Source: Diabrotica undecimpunctata
Taxonomy: Eukaryota; Arthropoda; Insecta; Coleoptera; Chrysomelidae
NCBI RefSeq assembly: GCF_040954645.1
Contig: NC_092806.1
Location: 1,116,001 to 1,180,000 of the forward strand
Length of the DNA: 64,000 nucleotides
Reading direction: 5' to 3'
In this document: piece after piece, positions 55,775-64,000 of the stretch
How the letters are laid out: the number at the start of each line of letters is the position of its first letter
How positions within the stretch are numbered: position 1 is the stretch's first letter
Notes under the pieces: generated by a model
What the model was told of the DNA's origin: nothing
The model's database searches: none
The model's input: the letters and a program-made list of their open reading frames with translations, nothing else
Translations under genes and position numbers: made by a program

Positions 55775-56640
55775 TTTGATCAAAATTTGGGCAATTAAAT
55801 AAATTTTTCCAAAGCGATGAAGCAGTTATCACAAATTTGCACAGCGAAATCTTAGTATATAAAGATATATTGCTTAATTACATGGACCCACAATATATGA
55901 GAAAAACCAATGTTGAAACAATTGATCCTTAAGATATTACAAAATTTGTCTACTTTAACAACTTTATCTACTCATAATAATAATGATTTGGACAATGAAT
56001 TGAAACAGTCTTTTTATTAAAGATTCAGGCGAAATAATTTTGCAGATCTAGTAGTCATGGGCAAGATACTTTATCAAAATCAAAGTAGCTTTTATAATTG
56101 CCAAAATATTTGTTACCACTAATGTTAAAATTGACCCGAATTTGTAACCCTCAAGAACTACAAACATTGCAAAAGATAGATGAAGTCTATAGGATACGTC
56201 AACAATACCAGGATAATTCAATAAAATTAAAAAATCGGAGTGATTTCTATTTTAAAGTGGATTAAATAAAACATATTGGAATACTTTGCACCATACACAA
56301 AAAAGGAGATATTTTTGAATGCTCTAACCACAGAGGAATTACGTTTCTAAATGCAGCGTATAAAATATTTTCCACAGTACTATATCACCGTATGGCACCG
56401 GTTCCGGAGAAGGCTAAGACCTACGCAGGGTCGTCAAAGATGCCAGAATTCTAAAAAGCCAGAATGAACATTTTGAAGGTAATTACCTATCTATTTGTTA
56501 ATTTAAGTTTTTTTCCATTATCTATGTTAACTTTATCTCATTCCAATGCAAGTTGTGAAAGACAATTTTTAAAAGTAAATATATTGTCAGAAATATCATT
56601 TTAAACTACAAATACAATCAATGTATACAATGGATAAGCT
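55775..56640 (+). pseudogene. hAT-superfamily transposase remnant
   Basis: Reads VYKDILLNYMDPQYMRKTNV (about 55857-55915), ETIDP and KFVYFNNFI, then NPQELQTLQKIDEVYRI and NRSDFYFKV (about 56150-56265). After an unrelated RT piece it continues YLFVNLSFFPLSMLTL and HSNASCERQF (about 56485-56565). S-N-A-S-C-E-R-x-F is the core of the hAT C-terminal dimerisation region (LPHSNASCERxFS). Several stops and frame changes are present, and the N-terminal BED finger and DDE region are not visible. TIRs and TSD were not found. Confidence 0.75.
56262..56445 (+). pseudogene. non-LTR RT fragment inside the hAT remnant
   Basis: Reads IGILCTIHKKGDIFECSNHR, GITFLNAAYKIFSTVLYHRM and APVPEK. This is the fingers region of non-LTR RTs (W..I..PI.KKGD...CSNYRGISLLN..YKILS.VL..R). 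It lies between two blocks of hAT protein. It has neither a 3' end nor a tail, so simple target-primed insertion does not explain it. Confidence 0.7.
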
Positions 56641-56654
56641 AATGATGAACTGCA

Positions 56655-57190
56655 AGAAGTTGACAACAAGGACCCAGTAAGAAACATAAGAGTATAATGG
56701 ATCGATGATATAAGCAAAAATACAACAAATAGAGAGTTTCCTAATAGAAAGACGATCAGTAGTCATCATCATCATTGGCTCCACAACCCATGGTGGGTCT
56801 TGGCCTGCTCAAGGATAAGTCTCCTTTCTCTCCTATTCTTCGCCTTGGCTTTCCAGTTTCGTACTCTCAATATTCTCAAAGTCTTCCTCCACCTGATCCT
56901 TAAATCGTGTTCTGGGTCTGCCTCTCCTTCTCACTCCATCTATTCTTTGGTTATAAATATGTTTTGACGGCTCCATCTCATTCATTTTCTCTATGTGACC
57001 TACCCACCGCAGCCGGTTTATTTTAATGGACCTAATAATATCAGGTTTGTCATTCGATCAGTAGTAAGACCACGAAAACGATGGAATGACAACTTACTGG
57101 AGGCACATTGAAAAACAAACATGAAAAACGAGTCATGTATACACAAAAACATTAAGAAGAGGAAAAAGGAGAAGAAGAAGAAGATATACT
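56655..57190 (+). pseudogene. non-LTR 3' end, split by a nested insertion
   Basis: Left part: DPVRNIRV.WIDDISKNTTNR and RKTIS. Right part (from 57055): RSVVRPRKRWNDNLLEAH, then a tail GGAGAAGAAGAAGAAG. Joined, these correspond to SIEWNDHISQTTTNR...RRSVGRPRKRWNDNLLEKH at 18770-18912, so the two copies are one family. The break is filled by the 291-bp insertion described separately. Confidence 0.85.
56753..57065 (-). mobile_element. nested 5'-truncated non-LTR insertion with 11-bp TSD
   Basis: CGATCAGTAGT flanks the insert at 56753-56763 and 57055-57065. The 291-bp insert (56764-57054) codes on the minus strand IKINRLRWVGHIEKMNEMEP, RRRGRPRTRFKDQVEEDFEN and, after one frame change, RVRNWKAKAKNRRERRLILE and AKTHHGLWSQ then a stop. 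It ends with (ATG)n, seen as CATCATCATCATTGG on the plus strand. This is an RTE-like 3' end of a different family from its host element. Confidence 0.93.
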
Positions 57191-57325
57191 ATAATCAAAC
57201 AGCCAGTATTAGAATATATGGCTAGTTGTTAGATTCTGTATCAATTCAACGCGGTGTATAACAGGGATGTATGTTAACCCCTCTTCTTTTTAATATATAC
57301 TTTAGACAAATTATGACAAACACGT
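57186..57325 (+). pseudogene. RT motif B fragment
   Basis: Reads YNQTASIRIYG.LLDSVSIQ, then RGV, a stop, and QGCMLTPLLFNIYFRQIM. RGVRQGCxLSPxLFNIY is RT motif B. It begins right after the GAAGAA tail of the element at 56655-57190, so it may be the interrupted remainder of the RT copy at 56262-56445. Confidence 0.7.
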
Positions 57326-58266
57326 GGTGTTGATAGCAAAAAAATTTTTTTTGTAGACCTGTACTAATGCACTGCTTCTACATTCGTCTGAGATTCGTCC
57401 TACTTCTATAACTCTATTAAATAAACTTGTTAGCCAACTTGTCCCTCTGTCTAGACGTCTTTCTTAGACTTCTAAATAAGGACGTGTAGATTTCAAAATT
57501 GTTCTAATCTTCTTCAATACCATTAAATCGTTAGATTGTTTTCTCGGGTGACAATTTTTCTCTTATGCGTTTGCAAATTCTTTCGAATCGATGAATAATA
57601 AATAGTGTGATGTGCTTCGCGCGTTTCCACGATTGTCGAACACAAAATATATCCTCGATGGGCATTACAGTTACCTGTATCAGTGATAATTATGCGATCT
57701 GTGTTAACGTTTTGACATTCCCACGCAACTACTCTGAATACTAATATTACAAAAACCTAAACGTCGGTATTCTAGCGTTTATGTTCGCGTTTTATGCATA
57801 CAAAGTCGATGCTCGATCACTTTAAATGCTCGATGGAGTCAACAATTTCGCTATCTTTCGCTTGTAAACATCCAATATTGATTACCTAATGTGATTTAGC
57901 CAGAAACTGTCGCTTTATGGTAATGAGATTATCAAGTTGTAATTACCCGTTATAATAAATTCAGTAATATAAACGATGTGAACGGTAAGAAAGAGATTAT
58001 GAATATGTGAACATGACTGGTAAAATATGATCATGCTAATTTATCTTTATTATTTGATAGTTTGCTCATTATATGTGTATAGAAAATAAAAATTAATTTT
58101 TTCTTTTAAGGTCTAGAATTATAACACGTCTTTACATTGGTGAGTTGATTCAAATATATAGGAAGTACCGAGTTTTATAAGCAATGCTTCTAAAGATTTT
58201 TAAAATTTGAATGCTGTTTAATTAGTTTTAGTTTCAAATCAAATAAATATTACTTACTAAAAATAC
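57326..58266. other. no recognisable gene
   Basis: AT-rich, without supported features. Confidence 0.4.
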
Positions 58267-58297
58267 AGGGTGTTCAGAAGCTCTCCTGACAAACGAA
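58267..58297. repeat. mariner/Tc1-type terminal sequence
   Basis: TA followed by CAGGGTGTTCAGAAGC: insertion at TA and a CAGGGTGTT-type start are usual for several mariner/Tc1-like elements. It lies about 540 bp beyond the C-terminal end of the minus-strand transposase remnant, where its 3' TIR could sit. No matching second end was found. Confidence 0.4.
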
Positions 58298-58803
58298 GAC
58301 CGAAGATTCCTCAGATAATTTTAAGACAATTTAACTTAATTCACCTAGTGCGAAAATGCTTCCTAAGGGAACTAGAACTCTTTAAAAATGGTGCCATTTA
58401 ATTAGTTTTTTTTAAATATCTTCAGAATGCTTATGTAGAAAATCGAGAACTGTTACGATTATTTATCCTCCAGAGCTAAATTGATTCCATTAATTTCCGT
58501 ATTTTAACGCATAACTTTTTTATATTTACCGTTTAAGCATTAATGTTACTAGATTATAAAATTTCTAGGTATTCTAGTACTAAAAGGTACTTCACTTTAA
58601 GTCTGTAGTATACACCGTTTTCAAGAAAAATCGATTTGAAAATTTTTCGTTTTTTCTTCATGAAAACTAAATTAATATGTACCTTAATTAATTTTATAAA
58701 TTATCTTTTATTTTAATAAATGCAGCAGAAAAATTCGTAAAGAAAATGGGAAAAGAGGCAAAGAATCAAATTGAAACAAAATTGTATTTAAAGGTTTTAA
58801 GTA

Positions 58804-59110
58804 TCAAAGGTAGATAGTTACAAAAGATGAATAAGCAAATGCTTTTATGTATCCCCAAACACAATAATCGCAAAAATTCAAACCCGGCGACATTGCTGGC
58901 CAAGCAATTGAACCGTCTCTTTCAATCCAGTGGTCTTCGTAGTTATTATCATGAAATTGTCGTACATTCGTGGGTCGGACAGCCGTCATGTGGAAACCAT
59001 AAGTTCTGCCAAATATCACTATTCAAATCCGCAATATTTAAACGAACAGGCAATCCCATAGGTCCAAGTAGATAATCGTCAACTACTTTTATCCAGACGT
59101 TTATGCTGGA
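58804..59110 (-). pseudogene. mariner/Tc1-like transposase, C-terminal part of DDE domain
   Basis: With one frame change the minus strand reads NSDIWQNLWFPHDGCPTHE (about 58980-59035; HDG holds a catalytic Asp), then NVRQFHDNNYEDHWIERDG, SIAWPAMSPGLNFCDYCVWG (the last catalytic Asp in CDY) and YIKAFAY. The order QQDGAPPH...W..RG...WP.RSPDL.P.DFFLWG is characteristic of insect mariner/Tc1-like transposases. The N-terminal helix-turn-helix and the first Asp are missing. Confidence 0.85.
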
Positions 59111-60403
<1,293 letters not shown>

Positions 60404-60500
60404 TTGGGTTATCCGAAATTATTAAAAAATTTTCAATCCGAAAATTATCCGATGGTCCACGAAATTATTCGAAAATCGGATAATTATACGGACATTGGCA
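60404..60500. repeat. repeated TTATCCGA/TCGGATAA motif, possible pogo-like end
   Basis: GGTTATCCGAAATTATT, AATTATCCGATGG and ATTCGAAAATCGGATAAT occur within 90 bp, in both orientations. Such motifs are seen in termini of some pogo-like elements. No transposase was found. Confidence 0.25.
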
Positions 60501-61589
60501 ACACTGGAGTCGAGTGTGCCCCACTCTTTAAACTTAATTTGTTCACAATAATGATACGGCTTGGTTTGGGCGGATTCTATAACTTCTCCTTGGCCATCTA
60601 GATTTTCAGCCTTTGCACTTTTTGGGATTAATCTCATCTTTTTTTTTGAACCATAAACGACACGGACTGGGTAAATAATTGTCACAGTGTCAAATCTTTT
60701 TAGTGTAGCTATTACGTTGTGAAAGAACGGGATGATGTCGATGCGATGGTGTCATTTTTGATTGTCTTCTGAAAGAGTTTGCGAAAACGGCAGGATCCAG
60801 GTAGGTTCTGGATCCTGAGCATATCTTTAAAAATGATAGAGCATTGAGACATCGTCATCTTTTTTGACATACATACATACATACGTGTAGAGCTGATTCC
60901 TAAAAAAACTGATACAACACTTAAAGCGTATTTTGTAGAAAACTAAGCAGTGTATTTTGAAGAATAATACTTATTTTTTTCATTACTGTCAGTGTCACTG
61001 CCAAATCTTAAAATTTGTCAGATAACTTATTCTGTTCAATCTCACTACATACTGACATATTAACATATGTAATCAATTGTTTGTTGTTTGTTTGTTTATT
61101 TTATTATTTGTCTGTCATAATAAATATAACATAATGTCATACCAATCAAATACACTGCTTAAAATGATCAAATCTTAATAAGAATCGTATGAGTTTTTTT
61201 AGGAACTAGCTGTACATGATTAAAGCACTGATTTTAACAAAATATGAACATTACAAATATAGAATGACAGCTGTCTTTTGAAGTACACTTCAGCAAAAGT
61301 TATTGATTTATTTTATTTATTTAGCGTATGGCTTTACACAGTTTTGTAACATATAAGTAAATTAATGTTAGCTATTATGATATTTTCACAGTTACCTCGT
61401 GGATGTTGTTCTTGGTAGAAGTGGAAATTAATGCTGCGTTTTTTATGTTTTTGTGTACATAGGTTGCTACACCTTAGGCTCTATCGTAGGTAGCACCAAG
61501 TAGATCATATTCTGTAATTTTTTCAGGCGCCTGTTGTGCAAGTTCATTTAGATTACCCAGGGTTCATGTACAATATTTTACTGCCGACA
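60501..61589. other. no gene; short repeats
   Basis: GGATCCAG...CTGGATCC forms a small inverted repeat near 60793-60815. (CATA)n occurs near 60869-60885 and TTTG-type repeats near 61078-61100. Otherwise AT-rich. Confidence 0.4.
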
Positions 61590-61593
61590 CGAA

Positions 61594-61935
61594 CTAGCTT
61601 TGCACCACAGCAAAAGTTATATTAGGAGTAGGGAGAACACACCAAAAGCACGTGTCAACTCGTGGGTAACCGAACTCGATGTTAAACTTCGATAGAAATA
61701 TTTGCTTGCATGTTTCAGACCACGTCTCAATATGTGGATGTTTCGTCAAAAATAATTTAAGAAGCTTTTTAACATTCATATCTTCCGTCTGGTATACTCA
61801 GTAAGAGCCGTTTAGACTGAAGTTTGCCTTACGTCCCTTTAATCAGCCAAAAAACTACAATAAGAGTTCACGAGTTTGTTGATTTATCTCACGAGGACTA
61901 TTAGTATGCTTTCCCCTTCCATCGATCGACGCCTT
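61594..61935 (-). pseudogene. unidentified TE-associated protein remnant
   Basis: The minus strand reads KGKHTNSPREINQQTRELL, then GRKANFSLNGSY and MNVKKLLKLFLTKHPHIE, then TCKQIFLSKFNIEFGYPRVD and TCFWC, broken by three stops. I have seen this order (a PxEI region, a HYS-like N...Y segment, then FN..FG.PR.DTC..C) in repetitive insect proteins that accompany DNA transposons, but I cannot name the superfamily. The Cys pair in DTCFWC suggests a zinc site. Confidence 0.5.
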
Positions 61936-62162
61936 GTTAGTTGTTCTTAAAAATGTTTTGATTGTATGTAATCGTAAGGCTTTCATTTCAATTTAAAAAA
62001 CATACTGGTACCGCTACTGCACTACCATTCCTAATCACTTTTACTTTCTAGCTGTAGGAGCTTAATTCAATCTAGCATTTTCTTCGTTTCTCCTTGGCCA
62101 TCGTCGAAAAACAGATCGTAGTGAGATAAGTCCAGATAAGTAACTATTTTGGACATCGTTAC

Positions 62163-62396
62163 CATTTTCACGGCTTCTTCTTGCAGTACCGTCTCCTATC
62201 GGAGGTTGGCTACCATCACAGCAATCTTTACTTTGTTGGCTGCAGCTCTGAACAACTGTATTGAACTGCACCCATACCACTCCTTTAAATTTCGCAACCA
62301 GGAAATCCTCCTACGTCCCACATTTCTCTTTCCCGAGATTTTTCCTTGGATTATGAGTCTAAACAGAGAGTACTTTTCTCCTCTCATTTTCATGGC
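62163..62396 (-). mobile_element. 5'-truncated non-LTR insertion with 12-bp TSD
   Basis: A 210-bp insert (62175-62384) is flanked by CATTTTCACGGC (62163-62174) and CATTTTCATGGC (62385-62396), one mismatch. On the minus strand it codes RGEKYSLFRLIIQGKISGKR, RRRISWLRNLKEWYG and AANKVKIAVMVANLR, then GGAGACGGTACTGCAAGAAG as the tail. It is another copy of the GAAGAA-tailed family, opposite in orientation to most of the others. Confidence 0.88.
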
Positions 62397-62560
62397 TAAT
62401 GTTATTAAACTGTCTTATAACATTACTTTGTTCGGCAACAGAAATATTCTAAAAGCACAAAAACTGAAATAAAACAGTGGCTACTATTTATTTATTTTTT
62501 AGATGATAGGTTAAAAGTGGAGTTGTAGAACATTTTAAAAATGTATATTTAAGATATATA
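62397..62560. other. no recognisable gene
   Basis: Short AT-rich spacer. Confidence 0.4.
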
Positions 62561-62720
62561 AAGTTGATAAAATCCTCCAGCAACATAGTCACAATAGTTA
62601 GGGTACCACCTGATGACTCGGATTTTAATCTAATTGAGCTTGTTTGGGCATTGCTTAAATATTATGTTGGAAGTAAGGACATAATTTTTTATCAGACCCT
62701 ATTGAATAAACTGAACAATT
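62561..62720 (+). pseudogene. Tc1/mariner-like DDE transposase C-terminal fragment
   Basis: The frame reads TIVRVPPDDSDFNLIELVWA, then LLKYYVGSKDIIF. The block LPPYHPDLNPIE.VWA..K.YVA is the last catalytic region of Tc1-like DDE transposases; the Glu (IEL) is present and DLNPIE has become DFNLIE. Upstream domains are missing. It is a different family from the remnant at 58804-59110, which ends its domain with Asp. Confidence 0.75.
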
Positions 62721-63295
62721 GCTTTTATAAAAAAATAAACATTTTTAACAATGTTTCGACCAAAAACTGCTTTTAAATACGAATCCGAAATTCCTCGTGT
62801 GAACGCATTCTAACAATTTTTTTATAATGATGTTGAATGAAATATAAATTCTGCACCGTTGTACACAAATTGTTACACAAGTTTATTTCCATTTAAAACC
62901 AACACTTGCTATCTATATCATAATTAAATTGTGATGTTATTCAGGTATCGTTGTCACAAGTGTTGTAAATCAAAGCGTTGTGCCACATACCAATTCTCAC
63001 AATGCAAATGCAGGTCCCATTATGCGACAAATGGAATGTTATTAGATCGGTAGTAACTGTAAGCCCGTTCGCACGGGGTCAATCTCAGTACTATCGTGGA
63101 TCGTGGCGTTTGGAGTAGTTATCGAGCTAACGATATGGCTACCTTCGATTGTAACGACTTTGAAAGATATAAAAGATACATGGTTGGCTCAGATTGTTCT
63201 TTGAAATTGTAGTAGGCTCTGTATAAAAGAAATTATAAAATATTTAATTGATTAATTGTTTGTGATGGATACTGGTACTGTGAGAGGTAAGGAAT
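62721..63295. other. no gene
   Basis: AT-rich. CCCGTTCGCACGGG near 63063 is a short hairpin with CG-rich stem; no element could be tied to it. Confidence 0.35.
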
Positions 63296-63960
63296 GGCTC
63301 TGAACAAAAAAAAATAAAGATCATGATTGTCAGTAAGAAAAAGGTTGAAGACAAAACAGTCTATGGTTATGGAGAAGTTTTAGAGAATGTACCCAGATAC
63401 AATTACTTGGGATATGAACTAACTGAACAATGGGGTCGGAGCCTTGAAATAAAACGACGCATTGAGATGGCCAGAAGAGCTTTCAATAAGATAAAAGCAG
63501 TATTATGCAATGGAAAACTGGGAATAGACATTAGAACTAGATTACTAAGATACTACGTATTCTCTGCGCTTTTATATGGAGCTAAAGCCTAAAGAATTAA
63601 GAACACAACTGAAAAAAGACTTGACAGCTTTGAGATGTTTTGTTATCGCAGATTGTGGAAAATATCTGGACAGAACACGTAACAGACACAGAAACGATAA
63701 AAAAGATGTAAAAAGAAAAATAATTCTACTAAGAAAAGAAAGCTATTTTAATCACATGCTACAAAATGAAAAATATGAGTTGATACGATTGGTTCAACAA
63801 GGGTAAGTGAAAGAGGGTAGGGGAGACGATGCACGTCCTGGTTGATAAATTTAAATAAGTTAACTAAGAAACAACAGTAAAATCTTCCATGACTGCTGCA
63901 GACAGAGTCAAATGAGCCTAGATTATCGCAAATGTCCTTAAAAGATGAGGTACATAAACA
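63296..63960 (+). pseudogene. non-LTR retrotransposon RT thumb and C-terminus
   Basis: Starts KIMIVSKKKVEDKTVYGYGE (63320 onward), then PRYNYLGYELTEQWGRSLEI, KRRIEMARRAFNKIKAVLC and LLRYYVFSALLYGAKA. After a frame change come RLDSFEMFCYRRLWKISGQN and NHMLQNEKYELIRLVQQG, and then weakly the tail. It is 5'-truncated within the thumb, like other copies here, but sequence differences (LENVPRYNYLGYEL) point to a separate family. The 3' end is near 63950, shortly before the window edge. Confidence 0.85.
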
Positions 63961-64000
63961 AAAAGATGGATATTATCGTTGGATAATATCCATCATCACC

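Overview
The window looks like nuclear DNA of an animal, most likely an insect. It is AT-rich (roughly two thirds by eye), has no operons or bacterial-type gene spacing, and almost every coding trace in it is a decayed transposable element (TE). The mix of Jockey-type and RTE/R1-like non-LTR retrotransposons, piggyBac, Tc1/mariner, hAT and Mutator-like (MULE) elements fits a large TE-rich insect genome. A beetle is a guess that this sequence alone cannot settle. I see no prokaryotic system, CRISPR array, rRNA or confident tRNA, and no intact gene of known function.

Layout. 0-4.4 kb: three non-LTR reverse transcriptase (RT) remnants. 4.4-13 kb: mostly non-coding, with a decayed hammerhead-ribozyme-like motif (7.15 kb) and a minus-strand coiled-coil gag/ORF1-like remnant (10.2-10.9 kb). 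13.4-16 kb: a piggyBac remnant, then a Jockey fragment interrupted by an opposite-strand non-LTR 3' end. 17.8-22.2 kb: two more non-LTR remnants around a GC-rich block with inverted ends (20.7-21.2 kb). 23.9-28 kb: Jockey RT, ORF1-like and unidentified coding remnants. 28.4-29.9 kb: a second piggyBac remnant beside a Tc1-like helix-turn-helix fragment. 31-33 kb: Jockey and RTE-like pieces. 34.9-37.3 kb: a large palindrome, then a whole degenerate piggyBac-like element bounded by TTAA. 38.2 kb: a candidate 30-nt microexon. 42.2-47.3 kb: a cluster of RTE-like fragments. 51.3-53.7 kb: a tiny non-LTR 3' end with target-site duplication (TSD), then an almost complete MULE with terminal inverted repeats (TIRs) and an 8-bp TSD. 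55.8-57.3 kb: a hAT/non-LTR mosaic with a nested insertion. 58.3-64 kb: mariner-like, Tc1-like, unidentified-TE and non-LTR remnants, plus a long (AT)n tract.

The pieces do not act together as a pathway. They record repeated insertion, 5' truncation and decay. Best-resolved events: the MULE at 51764-53692, the piggyBac-like element at 35165-37264, and three 5'-truncated non-LTR insertions with clear TSDs (51312-51505, 56753-57065, 62163-62396). Several non-LTR copies end in the same GAAGAAG-type tail, so one or a few related families supplied much of the window. If the microexon is real, the window lies at least partly in introns of a minus-strand host gene. No family was confirmed by database search; assignments rest on motifs recognised by reading.
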